Assembly: GCF_050459865.1 (NCBI RefSeq)
Contig: NZ_JBCMNM010000077.1
Location: 1 to 64,000 of the forward strand
Direction: 5' to 3'
Origin: Rummeliibacillus pycnus_B
GTDB lineage: Bacteria > Bacillota > Bacilli > Bacillales_A > Planococcaceae
DNA: 64,000 bases
The position numbers were made by a program, and so were the translations under genes. The notes below the pieces were generated by a model. The model ran no database searches. It was not told where the DNA came from and was given only the letters and a program-made list of their open reading frames with translations. This document shows positions 1-8,646 of the stretch, piece after piece. Each line of letters opens with the position of its first letter. The stretch's first letter is position 1.

Positions 1-60
1 GACGAGACCCCACAGCGAAGCGAGGAGGCTCGTCAGTTCGCCTACGGAAAGCGAAGCTAA
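1..60. repeat. Edge of a GC-rich interspersed intergenic repeat
   Basis: The first 60 bases are far richer in G+C than the AT-rich DNA that follows and contain AGCGAAGCGAGGAGGCTCGTC and GGAAAGCGAAGC. GACGAG at 1-6 is the exact reverse complement of CTCGTC at 29-34, so the segment can fold into a hairpin. The wording resembles dispersed noncoding repeats I know from Bacillus and Planococcaceae genomes, of the type ACCCCGCAGGAGCGAAGCGAGGAGGCTC followed by GCGGAAAGCGAAG. Only one end lies in the window, so length and copy number cannot be judged. The family match is from memory. Confidence 0.5.
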
Positions 61-356
61 TTCCACATCATGCAGAAAACAGATTAATACTTATTAATAT
101 TTTTAATTAACAAATCTTTTCTCTTAATTGATGTATTGCGGAACAAGATAAAGCTGATCATAACATTTATGTTCTCCTTTTTGAAGAAATCTACAAATAA
201 TCCAAGAATCCTGTTTAATTTCTTTTTTTCTAAAAAAATAAGCACAGAATAAAAATTTAGCGTACAATTAAAAGATAAACAGTCCATGAATATACGCAAT
301 GGCATCTATCTTGTGCTATACTTATGAATAGTATGCAAAGAAGGATGTGACTGACC
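61..356. other. AT-rich gap before yicC
   Basis: About 300 bases without a credible gene. A 73-codon minus-strand open frame exists but has no Shine-Dalgarno sequence and a low-complexity I/F/K/N composition. The only signal I can support is the extended -10 element at 314-322. No tRNA or clear terminator is visible. Confidence 0.6.
314..322 (+). promoter_or_regulatory. Candidate extended -10 promoter for yicC
   Basis: TGCTATACT fits the extended -10 form TGnTATAAT with one mismatch. It lies 34 bases before the yicC start. No good -35 hexamer is visible at the right distance, which is tolerated by extended -10 promoters. Start of transcription would be near 329. Confidence 0.45.
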
Positions 357-1232
357 TTGGTGCGTAGTATGACTGGATTTGGCAGGGGTGTCACAACAAC
401 GGAACAATTGCAGTTAACCGTAGAAATCCGTTCGGTAAATCATCGTTTTTTAGAAATTTCAACAAGATTTCCGAAAGATTGGACCGAAGCGGAAGTATAT
501 GCAAAAAAAGTACTCTCTACAAAAGTAGCAAGAGGAAAGTTAGATGTATCCGCCTATGTGAAAGAATTAACACCACTTGGACAAGCTGTGCAAATCAATT
601 GGCCTCTTATCAACGCTTATAAAGAAGCAAGAGAAGAGTTAAGAAAACAGATTCCACTTGAAGAACAATGGTCAATGTCGGAAATTTTAGAGCTAGACCA
701 GGCATTAACATTGCAAGTAAAAGAACTTCCACAAGAAGAAATTGTAAGTGCAGTGAACAAAGCGGTCGAAGTGGCTGCTACAGCTCTTATTCAAATGCGA
801 CAAAGAGAAGGTCAGGAATTAGTAGAGACCATTAGAAGTTTTAAAAAGGCTTTAGAAGAGCAAATTGCTATTATTAAAAGTATTTCTCCTCAAGCAGTAG
901 AAAAATATCGTGAAAAACTAGTTGAACGTATAAAGGAAATTAGTCAAGTCGATAATCTAGAAGAGCGCCTTTTAACGGAAGTAGCTATTTTTGCTGAAAA
1001 AGCAGATATTGCAGAAGAATTAGATCGCTTAACTAGTCATTTAAAACAGTTAGATGAAACGCTACAAGAGGATACTTCAATTGGTCGAAAACTCGACTTT
1101 TTGATGCAAGAAATACATCGTGAGATTAATACAATTGGTTCTAAAAACCAATCAGTCGAAGCAGCTGCTGCTGTTGTTCAAGCGAAATCAATATTAGAGA
1201 AAATGCGAGAACAAGTTCAAAATATTGAATAA
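357..1232 (+). CDS. yicC: YicC/YloC-family endoribonuclease
   Basis: A 291-residue protein opening with the family signature RSMTGFGRG and ending with a conserved helical region containing GRKLDFLMQEIHREINTIGSK. YicC/YloC proteins are stress-linked endoribonucleases acting on RNA in the cytoplasm (family knowledge). Length is typical. The start is taken as TTG at 357; an in-frame GTG follows at 360 and ATG at 369, all downstream of AAGGA at 341-345, so the N-terminus could be one residue shorter. The gene heads the block that continues into gmk and rpoZ. In B. subtilis remA follows immediately; here only 50 bases separate this gene from gmk. Confidence 0.93.
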   Translation: MVRSMTGFGRGVTTTEQLQLTVEIRSVNHRFLEISTRFPKDWTEAEVYAKKVLSTKVARGKLDVSAYVKELTPLGQAVQINWPLINAYKEAREELRKQIPLEEQWSMSEILELDQALTLQVKELPQEEIVSAVNKAVEVAATALIQMRQREGQELVETIRSFKKALEEQIAIIKSISPQAVEKYREKLVERIKEISQVDNLEERLLTEVAIFAEKADIAEELDRLTSHLKQLDETLQEDTSIGRKLDFLMQEIHREINTIGSKNQSVEAAAAVVQAKSILEKMREQVQNIE

Positions 1233-1282
1233 TAGCATCAATTATAGTACGATTTATTATTTGGAACGATGAGGGAGAGTTA

Positions 1283-1900
1283 ATGAGAAGAGAACGTGGA
1301 TTATTGATTGTTTTATCTGGTCCGTCCGGTGTTGGAAAAGGTACAGTACGGAAAGAATTATTCTCACAACCAGATACGAATTATGAATATTCTATTTCCA
1401 TGACCACACGTAAGCCACGTGAGGGTGAAGTTGATGGTGTAGATTATTTCTTCAAAAGTAAGGAAGAATTTGAAGCGCTAATCGAAAAAGGTAAATTACT
1501 TGAATATGCCCAATATGTGGGTAATTATTATGGAACACCTATTGATTATGTCAATGCAACATTAGATGCAGGTCGTGATGTATTCCTTGAAATTGAAGTT
1601 CAAGGTGCAGCACAAATCCGCGAAAAAGTGCCAGATGGCCTATTCATTTTCCTTGCACCGCCTAGTCTTTCTGAATTACAACAACGCTTAGTAGGTCGAG
1701 GAACGGAAACAGAAGACGTCATTGCAACACGTATAGCTGCTGCAAACAAAGAATTGGAAATGATGAATTTGTACGATTATGTCGTGGAAAACGATGAAGT
1801 ACAATTAGCTTGTGAACGTGTCAATGCAATTGTTCTTGCTGAACATTGTAGACGCGAACGTGTAGAAAAACAATATTTAGCTATGTTGAGAGGAGAATAA
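1283..1900 (+). CDS. gmk: Guanylate kinase
   Basis: Converts GMP and ATP to GDP and ADP, the step that feeds GTP and (p)ppGpp pools. The 205-residue protein has the P-loop GPSGVGKGT at residues 13-21 and the GMP-binding stretch SMTTRKPREGEVDGVDYFF, both diagnostic of the family. The ATG at 1283 follows GAGGGAGAG at good spacing. The stop is 3 bases before rpoZ, and the rpoZ ribosome site (AGGAG, 1891-1895) lies inside the end of gmk, so the two are probably translated together, as in B. subtilis. Confidence 0.98.
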   Translation: MRRERGLLIVLSGPSGVGKGTVRKELFSQPDTNYEYSISMTTRKPREGEVDGVDYFFKSKEEFEALIEKGKLLEYAQYVGNYYGTPIDYVNATLDAGRDVFLEIEVQGAAQIREKVPDGLFIFLAPPSLSELQQRLVGRGTETEDVIATRIAAANKELEMMNLYDYVVENDEVQLACERVNAIVLAEHCRRERVEKQYLAMLRGE

Positions 1901-1903
1901 TAG

Positions 1904-2128
1904 ATGTTATATCCATCTGTTGACGTATTAAAAACTAAAATTGATTCAAAATATTCACTTGTGAGCCTTGCTTCTAAAAGAGCTCGCTCAATGCAAGAAG
2001 GCAGCCCAGAACAATTATCTTCATATGTTTCAGTTAAAAATGTAGGGAAAGCACTTGAAGAAGTAGCTGCTGGCGTTCTTACTAAAGAAGAACAAGATGA
2101 ATCAAAAGTTTATGAAGATGAAGTTTAA
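1904..2128 (+). CDS. rpoZ: RNA polymerase omega subunit
   Basis: A 74-residue omega subunit that helps assemble and stabilise RNA polymerase by binding beta-prime. The conserved N-terminal region MLYPSVDVLKTKIDSKYSLV followed by ASKRAR is recognisable. The tail is short and acidic, as usual in Firmicutes. ATG at 1904 follows AGGAG at 1891-1895. It is followed by a strong hairpin (2146-2176) that may end or attenuate the yicC-gmk-rpoZ message before coaBC. Confidence 0.96.
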   Translation: MLYPSVDVLKTKIDSKYSLVSLASKRARSMQEGSPEQLSSYVSVKNVGKALEEVAAGVLTKEEQDESKVYEDEV

Positions 2129-2145
2129 TCGATAATATACGCTGT

Positions 2146-2187
2146 AGCTTCCAGAGAATATCTTTCTTTGGGAGCTTGTGTTGTTTT
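2146..2187 (+). terminator. Terminator-like hairpin between rpoZ and coaBC
   Basis: Bases 2146-2158 pair with 2164-2176 over 13 positions (with G-U wobbles) around a 5-base loop, followed by the imperfect U tract TGTGTTGTTTT. The tail is interrupted by G, so termination may be partial. The hairpin ends 26 bases before the coaBC start and just ahead of its ribosome site. Confidence 0.5.
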
Positions 2188-2202
2188 GAGAGGAAGAAAA
2201 AC

Positions 2203-3408
2203 ATGATTGCAAATAAGAACATTTTACTTTGTGTGTCAGGCGGTATCGCAGTTTATAAAGCAGTGCTACTTGTTAGTAAGCTAACACAAGCAGGTGCACA
2301 TGTGAAAGTAATGATGACAGAATCTGCAACCCGTTTTGTTAACCCTTTAAGCTTTCAAGTCATGTCTAAACATGATGTGTACACAGATACTTTCGATGAA
2401 AAGAATTCGGCAGTTATTGCACATATCGATTTAGCGGATTGGGCGGATTTAGTAATCGTAGCTCCTGCTACAGCTAACGTAATAGGTAAGCTTGCTAATG
2501 GAATCGCTGATGATATGATAACAACAACCTTACTTGCTACAACTTCAAAAGTCTGGATTGCCCCTGCGATGAATGTTCATATGTATGAACATCCAGCTGT
2601 TAAACGTAATATTGCTCAATTAGCGAAAGATGGCTATGAATTTATCGAGCCAGAAGAAGGTTATTTGGCATGTGGCTATGTAGGAAAAGGTCGATTAGAA
2701 GAACCTGAGAAAATAGTTTCTTTAGTAGAAAAATATTTTGAACCTAAGAATTTGCCGCTAAAAGGGAAGAAAGTGGTTATTTCAGCTGGACCAACGAGAG
2801 AAAGAATTGATCCAGTACGATATTTAACAAACTTTTCTTCTGGAAAAATGGGTTATGCAATGGCAACTGCTGCACAAAAGCTTGGAGCAGAAACGATTCT
2901 TGTCTCTGGTCCTGTATCGTTGACTCCTCCAGTTGGTGTAAAAGTAATTCCAGTGGAAAGTGCAGAGGATATGCTACAGGCTATTTTGAAAGAATACAAT
3001 GATGCAGATATCGTGATAAAAACAGCAGCAGTAGCAGACTATAGACCAAAAAATCCATTTTTCCAAAAGATGAAGAAGCAGGCTGGAGATTCAAGTATTG
3101 AGCTCGAACGTACAACTGATATTCTTCTTACATTAGGTGAACGTAAAGAACAACAATTATTGATTGGTTTTGCAGCCGAAACAAATGATGTGTTGAATTA
3201 TGCTAAGGGAAAACTAGTAAAAAAGAATGCAGATTATATCGTTGCTAATGATGTTTCTAAATCAGATCGAGGGTTTGGTACGGATACAAATACTGTGACA
3301 TTAGTCGGCAAAGAAGACTTCCAACAGGCATTTGTCCATCTTCCCAAGGAAGAGCTTGCTTTTGAACTATTCACCACCATCTTAAAAAGAGAAGGTATGT
3401 GGCAATGA
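2203..3408 (+). CDS. coaBC: Bifunctional phosphopantothenoylcysteine decarboxylase/phosphopantothenate-cysteine ligase
   Basis: Two-step enzyme of coenzyme A synthesis: CoaB joins cysteine to 4'-phosphopantothenate and CoaC decarboxylates the product using FMN. The N-terminal CoaC half shows CVSGGIAVYK, the active-site His in HIDLADWAD, PAMNVHM and the substrate-flap Cys in GYLACGYVGKG. The C-terminal CoaB half shows SAGPTRERIDPVRYLTNFSS, AAVADYRPK and GFAAET. The ATG at 2203 is preferred over an in-frame TTG at 2176 because AGAGGA sits about 8 bases ahead of it and the homologous N-terminus begins there (401 residues). Its last 4 bases overlap priA. Confidence 0.96.
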   Translation: MIANKNILLCVSGGIAVYKAVLLVSKLTQAGAHVKVMMTESATRFVNPLSFQVMSKHDVYTDTFDEKNSAVIAHIDLADWADLVIVAPATANVIGKLANGIADDMITTTLLATTSKVWIAPAMNVHMYEHPAVKRNIAQLAKDGYEFIEPEEGYLACGYVGKGRLEEPEKIVSLVEKYFEPKNLPLKGKKVVISAGPTRERIDPVRYLTNFSSGKMGYAMATAAQKLGAETILVSGPVSLTPPVGVKVIPVESAEDMLQAILKEYNDADIVIKTAAVADYRPKNPFFQKMKKQAGDSSIELERTTDILLTLGERKEQQLLIGFAAETNDVLNYAKGKLVKKNADYIVANDVSKSDRGFGTDTNTVTLVGKEDFQQAFVHLPKEELAFELFTTILKREGMWQ

Positions 3409-5813
3409 TTGCTCAGGTCATTGTCGATGTCTCTGCTTACCCTGTGGACAGACCATTTGATTATATTGTTCCTAGGGAGTTACAAGAATTAGTAGAGGTC
3501 GGTTGTCGTGTTAAAGTACCATTTGGTCCAAGAAATGTCCTTGGTTTTATCACAGCAATCCAAGAGCAAACAGATGTGCCGATTGATAAAATAAAACCAA
3601 TTGCTCAAGTTTTAGATATTGAACCGGTATTAACTGAAGAAATGTTAGAGTTAGCCAAATGGATGACAGTTCACACATTATGCTATGAAATTGATGCACT
3701 TCAAGTAATGCTACCATCAGCGTTACGTGCAAAGTATGAGAAGACCATTAAGCTAACAACAGATTTGTCTAATTTACCCGCTGAGTTACAAGCTCTGTTT
3801 GGTCAAAAAGAAAAGATTTCATATAAACAAGTTGAAGCGGCTAATCTATTAAAGCCGCTTAAATATTGTATGAAGCAAGGTTTCGTGGAGCAACAAACAA
3901 TAGTCAAACAACAAGGACATGTAAAAGCTGTTCGCAAGCTGAAAGTAATAGATGATGTTTTTAAATTACAGGAAATTGCTACATCTATTCCAGCGCGTGC
4001 TAAAAAACAAGTCCATGTAGCTGAATGGATGGTAGAACATGCTGGAGAAGAATTTATACCACATGAACTTTGTGAAACATTAAAAATTACATCCGCTGTG
4101 CTAAATGCAGTTGTTGAAAAAGGGGCAGGACAATATTTTCAAGAAGAAGTTTATCGTGATCCTTTTGCAAAAGAGACAAAAAGTTCTACGGCACTTGCAT
4201 TAACGGATGAGCAAGACTCTGCATTAGAGCAAATTTTAGAAACAATGAATACTGAGAAAGCAACTACATTCCTACTGCATGGAGTTACTGGAAGTGGTAA
4301 GACAGAAGTCTATTTACAAGCGATTCAAGAAGCAATCAATCATGGACAAGAGGCAATCGTGTTAGTACCTGAAATTTCACTAACACCTCAAATGACGGAG
4401 AGATTCCGTGCGCGATTTGGTGATTTAGTGGCTGTCATGCATAGTGGATTGTCACAAGGTGAAAAGTATGATGAATGGCGAAAAATTGGTCGTGGTGAAG
4501 TAAAAGTAGCAGTAGGTGCTAGATCGGCTATTTTCGCTCCATTTACAAATTTAGGCCTTATTATTTTAGATGAAGAACATGAATCGACATATAAGCAAGA
4601 AGATACTCCACGTTACCATGCAAGAGATGTAGCGATTTGGCGTAGTCAATTTCATCAATGTCCTGTCATATTAGGAAGTGCTACACCTTCTTTGGAATCT
4701 TTTGCACGTGCGAAGAAAAATGTATATACATTATTAACTCTCTCTAAAAGAGCAAAACACCAATCTTTACCTGTTGTTCAAGTTGTGGATATGCGTGAAG
4801 AGCTTCATAGTGGGAATCGCTCTATATTTTCTGCGGGTTTAGCAGATGCAATTCAAGCAAGACTTGATAGAAAAGAGCAGATGGTATTATTTTTAAATCG
4901 TCGTGGCTATTCATCTTTCGTCTTATGCCGAGATTGTGGAACAGTTGTTCAATGTAAAAACTGTGATATCTCTATGACTTATCACCGTTCTACTGAGACT
5001 TTAAAATGTCATTACTGTGGTTATGAAGAACACGTACCAACAGAATGTCCAGAGTGTCATAGCGAGCATATTCGATTTTTTGGTACAGGTACTCAAAAAA
5101 TTGAAGTTGAGATTCATAAAGTCTTTCCTGAAGCACGAGTGTTACGAATGGATGTCGATACAACAAGACAAAAAGGTGCTCATGAACGTATTCTAGATGA
5201 TTTTGGTGCGGGTAAAGCAGATATTTTATTAGGTACTCAGATGATTGCAAAGGGACTTGATTTTCCTAAAATTACGTTAGTTGGAGTATTAAGTGCAGAC
5301 ACTTCATTAAATCTTCCTGACTTTCGTGCAGCGGAGCGAACTTTTCAATTGTTAACACAAGTAAGTGGCCGAGCTGGTCGTCATGATCTACCAGGTGAGG
5401 TTATTATCCAAACATATACACCAGAACACTATGCAATTCAATTATCAAAAGAACAACATTATGAACCATTCTATGAACAAGAAATGGCGATGAGACATAA
5501 GTTTGCTTATCCACCTTATTATTACGTCGTGCTTATTCAAGTGTCCCATGAAGATGTAATGATGGCGGCTGAATATGCAGGAAAAGCAATGGACTGGTTA
5601 AAACTGAAACTATCTCCACAAGTAGGATTAATTGGACCTACAGCAGCTTCCATTAGCCGAATCCAAAATCGATATCGTTATCAATGTTTGATAAAATATA
5701 AAAAAGAACCGAATTTAACGGAAACACTACAACAACTTATTCGGATGTATCGTACGGAATGGATCAAAAAAGGTATTCAACTTACGGTTGATTTAGATCC
5801 TTCAACCATCTAA
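3405..5813 (+). CDS. priA: Primosomal replication-restart helicase PriA
   Basis: 3'-to-5' DNA helicase that recognises stalled forks and reloads the replisome. In the 802-residue protein the DNA-binding N-terminal region is followed by Walker A GVTGSGKTEVYL near residue 292, Walker B ILDEEHE, helicase motif LGSATPS and an eight-cysteine zinc module near residues 508-547 (CRDCG, CKNC, CHYCG, CPECH). The ATG at 3405 overlaps the coaBC stop as ATGA and has GAAGG nine bases upstream. A GTG at 3399 is also in frame but lies too close to that ribosome site. Full length for the family. Confidence 0.97.
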   Translation: MIAQVIVDVSAYPVDRPFDYIVPRELQELVEVGCRVKVPFGPRNVLGFITAIQEQTDVPIDKIKPIAQVLDIEPVLTEEMLELAKWMTVHTLCYEIDALQVMLPSALRAKYEKTIKLTTDLSNLPAELQALFGQKEKISYKQVEAANLLKPLKYCMKQGFVEQQTIVKQQGHVKAVRKLKVIDDVFKLQEIATSIPARAKKQVHVAEWMVEHAGEEFIPHELCETLKITSAVLNAVVEKGAGQYFQEEVYRDPFAKETKSSTALALTDEQDSALEQILETMNTEKATTFLLHGVTGSGKTEVYLQAIQEAINHGQEAIVLVPEISLTPQMTERFRARFGDLVAVMHSGLSQGEKYDEWRKIGRGEVKVAVGARSAIFAPFTNLGLIILDEEHESTYKQEDTPRYHARDVAIWRSQFHQCPVILGSATPSLESFARAKKNVYTLLTLSKRAKHQSLPVVQVVDMREELHSGNRSIFSAGLADAIQARLDRKEQMVLFLNRRGYSSFVLCRDCGTVVQCKNCDISMTYHRSTETLKCHYCGYEEHVPTECPECHSEHIRFFGTGTQKIEVEIHKVFPEARVLRMDVDTTRQKGAHERILDDFGAGKADILLGTQMIAKGLDFPKITLVGVLSADTSLNLPDFRAAERTFQLLTQVSGRAGRHDLPGEVIIQTYTPEHYAIQLSKEQHYEPFYEQEMAMRHKFAYPPYYYVVLIQVSHEDVMMAAEYAGKAMDWLKLKLSPQVGLIGPTAASISRIQNRYRYQCLIKYKKEPNLTETLQQLIRMYRTEWIKKGIQLTVDLDPSTI

Positions 5814-5840
5814 TTTGTATGACTAGAAAAGAGGTCCCAA

Positions 5841-6338
5841 ATGTTATTAGAAATTGTAAAAAACCCTGCTAAAGTATTAGAAACAAAAGCACTTGAAGTA
5901 AAAAAATTTGATGCTAAATTAGCACAATTACTAGATGATATGTATGAAACCATGCTTGAAAATGATGGGGTTGGAATTGCTGCTCCTCAAGTAAATAAAA
6001 GTATCCAAGCTGCAGTAGTAGAACTTGGAGAAGAGCGAGATGTTTTAGAACTAATCAATCCTGTTATTGTTGAAATTTCAGCTGATACAGATGTAGATAT
6101 GGAAGGATGCTTAAGTTTTCCGGATTTATACGGAGATGTCGAACGTCCAATATATGTGAAAGTACAAGCACAGGATCGTAATGGCGAATTGTATGAATTA
6201 GAAGCTTACGATTATGATGCTCGTGTTATTCAACATGAAATAGATCATCTACATGGTATTTTATTTGATAAAAAAATAATTAAAACCTACACATTAGAAG
6301 AAATAGAAGAAATGTATGCAGAGGAGGAAGAAGAATGA
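5841..6338 (+). CDS. def: Peptide deformylase
   Basis: Removes the formyl group from nascent N-formyl-methionine proteins using a bound metal. All three motifs are intact in 165 residues: GVGIAAPQ, EGCLSFP (metal-ligand Cys) and QHEIDHLHG (two His ligands and the catalytic Glu). The C-terminal tail is very acidic. Its stop overlaps the fmt start (ATGA), so the enzymes that remove and add the formyl group are translationally coupled. Confidence 0.97.
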   Translation: MLLEIVKNPAKVLETKALEVKKFDAKLAQLLDDMYETMLENDGVGIAAPQVNKSIQAAVVELGEERDVLELINPVIVEISADTDVDMEGCLSFPDLYGDVERPIYVKVQAQDRNGELYELEAYDYDARVIQHEIDHLHGILFDKKIIKTYTLEEIEEMYAEEEEE

Positions 6339-7276
6339 TTTCAATCGTCTTTATGGGAACACCAGATTTCTCTGTACCTATCTTAAAAATGCTACATGAA
6401 GAAGGATATGATATAAAAGCTGTAGTTACGCAGCCGGATCGTCCAGTCGGTCGTAAACGTGTACTAACACCACCACCTGTAAAAGCAGCCGCAGTGGAAC
6501 TTGGCTTACCAGTTATTCAACCTGAGCGTTTAAAAGGTTCAGATGAATTACAGCAAATTATTTCTCTAAATCCTGACTTAATCGTAACAGCTGCATTTGG
6601 TCAAATTTTACCAAAGGAACTCCTTGATACACCAAGACTTGGTTGTATTAATGTCCATGCCTCATTACTTCCTGCATATCGAGGTGGAGCTCCAATCCAT
6701 CAATCAGTAATCGATGGTCAAAAAGAAACAGGCGTAACCATTATGTATATGGCTGAAAAGTTAGATGCAGGTGATATGATTGCTCAACAAGCATTACCAA
6801 TTGAAGAAGAAGACAATACAGGCCTTTTATTTGATAAATTAAGTATCATTGGTCGTGATTTATTGAAAGCAACATTACCTTCAATCATTGATGGCACAAA
6901 TCAACGAATTCCACAAGATGAGGCCAAAGTAACTTTCGCACATAATATTTCTCGTGAACAAGAGCGCATTGATTGGTCAAAAAATAATACAGATATATAT
7001 AACCAAGTTCGAGGTTTACATCCTTGGCCAATAGCTTATACAACACAAGATGGGGAGAATGTGAAAATTTGGTGGGCAAAAAAGTCAACTGCTACTCATA
7101 ATGAAAAACCTGGGACAGTTATTGGGATTTCAAAAAAATTCTTCACAGTGGCAACTGGTGAAGGACAAGCAATTGATATTTTAGATTTACAACCATCAGG
7201 TAAAAAGCGTATGGATGCTATCAATTACTTAAATGGTGTAGGGTCTAAATTACAGATTGGGGATCATTTTGAATGA
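6335..7276 (+). CDS. fmt: Methionyl-tRNA formyltransferase
   Basis: Transfers a formyl group from 10-formyltetrahydrofolate to initiator Met-tRNA. Seen in 313 residues: the N-terminal VFMGTPDFSVPIL, the flexible loop region DRPVGRKRVLTPPPVK and the catalytic segment NVHASLLPAYRGGAPIHQS, followed by a C-terminal OB-like domain. Overlaps def at its start and rsmB at its end, each by ATGA. Spacing and overlaps match the B. subtilis def-fmt-rsmB order. Confidence 0.97.
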   Translation: MISIVFMGTPDFSVPILKMLHEEGYDIKAVVTQPDRPVGRKRVLTPPPVKAAAVELGLPVIQPERLKGSDELQQIISLNPDLIVTAAFGQILPKELLDTPRLGCINVHASLLPAYRGGAPIHQSVIDGQKETGVTIMYMAEKLDAGDMIAQQALPIEEEDNTGLLFDKLSIIGRDLLKATLPSIIDGTNQRIPQDEAKVTFAHNISREQERIDWSKNNTDIYNQVRGLHPWPIAYTTQDGENVKIWWAKKSTATHNEKPGTVIGISKKFFTVATGEGQAIDILDLQPSGKKRMDAINYLNGVGSKLQIGDHFE

Positions 7277-8646
7277 GTAAAAACAAAAATGTTACACCTA
7301 TTTGGAATGGAAATGTTCGTGATGCGGCACTCACTATTCTACTTGCTGTTGAAAAACAACAAGCATACAGTAATTTGCTATTACACCAAACTATTGAAAA
7401 GTATCAAATTGATGCAAAAGACCGGGGCTTATTAACAGAAATAACATATGGTACATTACAAAATAAAATGACGCTTGATTATTATTTAGAGCCATATATT
7501 AGAGGGAAACTTGATGATTGGGTACGTTGGTTACTACGATTGTCTTTATATCAAATTGTTTTCTTAACGAAGATCCCAGACCATGCCGCAGTCAATGAAG
7601 CTGTTGAAATTGCAAAGCACAGAGCTCGTCATCGAGGAGTTAGTGCTACTGTAAACGGAATTCTACGCTCTATTTTACGTGATGGAATTCGTGACACAAC
7701 AAATATAGATGATGATGCAAAGCGTCTAGCAATTGAAACGAGTCATCCTGAATGGCTTGTCCGTCGTTATATTGATGGCTTTGGGTTAGAAAAAACAACA
7801 GAAATGTTGTTTGAAAATAATCTACCTCCAATGCAAACAGTACGTGTCAATACAACAAAAGCAACAGTTGACGAAGCGTTACGTAGTCTATGGGATGATA
7901 AATTTGCTGTTAAACGAAGTGCAGTAATTCCAGAATGCTTATACATCATCGAAGGACAAGCTGCTCGATCAACTGCATTTAAAGAAGGTTTAATTACAAT
8001 TCAAGATGAAAGCTCTATGTTGCCAGCATATGCTTTAGAAGTGAAACCAGGTATGAGAGTTTTAGATATGTGTGCAGCTCCAGGAGGTAAAACGACACAT
8101 ATTGCTGAAAAAATGAAAAACAACGGTGAACTCATTGCATCTGATTTACATCCTCATAAGATAAAACTAATTCAGCAAAATGCTGATCGCCTTGGTTTAT
8201 CTATTATTCATCCTCAAGTTTTAGATGGAAGAAAAGCCGATTCAATATTTGATGCGGAATCATTTGATCGAATTTTAGTGGATGCACCATGTAGTGGTCT
8301 TGGTGTTATACGTCGTAAACCGGATATTAAATACACTAAAAAAGAAGAGGATTTTGAATCTTTACAAAAAATTCAGCTTCAATTATTGAATACTGCATAT
8401 ACTTTATTAAAAAATGAAGGCAAAATGGTTTACAGTACATGTACAATTGATAAAATGGAGAACAACGGTACTGTTGAAGCATTCTTACAAGCTCATCCTG
8501 ATATGGAATTATCGAAAGACTCGGAAGTACCAGAAGCATTACAAGCCTTAAAAACAGATGGCATGATGCAAGTCTTTCCACAAGATTTTAGTAGTGACGG
8601 CTTTTTTGTTGCTGCTTTCAGAAAAAAAGGAGGATCCACAAACTAA
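7273..8646 (+). CDS. rsmB: 16S rRNA (cytosine-967-C5)-methyltransferase
   Basis: SAM-dependent methylation of C967 in 16S rRNA (E. coli numbering). The 457-residue protein has a NusB-like RNA-binding domain in about the first 140 residues, then the SAM pocket VLDMCAAPGGKTTHIAE, the DAPCSGLG motif and YSTCTI, which carry the two conserved cysteines. Start overlaps the fmt stop; the final A of its TAA stop is the first base of rlmN (TAATG). Confidence 0.96.
   Translation: MSKNKNVTPIWNGNVRDAALTILLAVEKQQAYSNLLLHQTIEKYQIDAKDRGLLTEITYGTLQNKMTLDYYLEPYIRGKLDDWVRWLLRLSLYQIVFLTKIPDHAAVNEAVEIAKHRARHRGVSATVNGILRSILRDGIRDTTNIDDDAKRLAIETSHPEWLVRRYIDGFGLEKTTEMLFENNLPPMQTVRVNTTKATVDEALRSLWDDKFAVKRSAVIPECLYIIEGQAARSTAFKEGLITIQDESSMLPAYALEVKPGMRVLDMCAAPGGKTTHIAEKMKNNGELIASDLHPHKIKLIQQNADRLGLSIIHPQVLDGRKADSIFDAESFDRILVDAPCSGLGVIRRKPDIKYTKKEEDFESLQKIQLQLLNTAYTLLKNEGKMVYSTCTIDKMENNGTVEAFLQAHPDMELSKDSEVPEALQALKTDGMMQVFPQDFSSDGFFVAAFRKKGGSTN

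Noticed and set aside
84..305. 73-codon open frame on the minus strand upstream of yicC
   Set aside because: No Shine-Dalgarno sequence before its ATG, low-complexity I/F/K/N composition and AT-rich gap context; no recognisable family.
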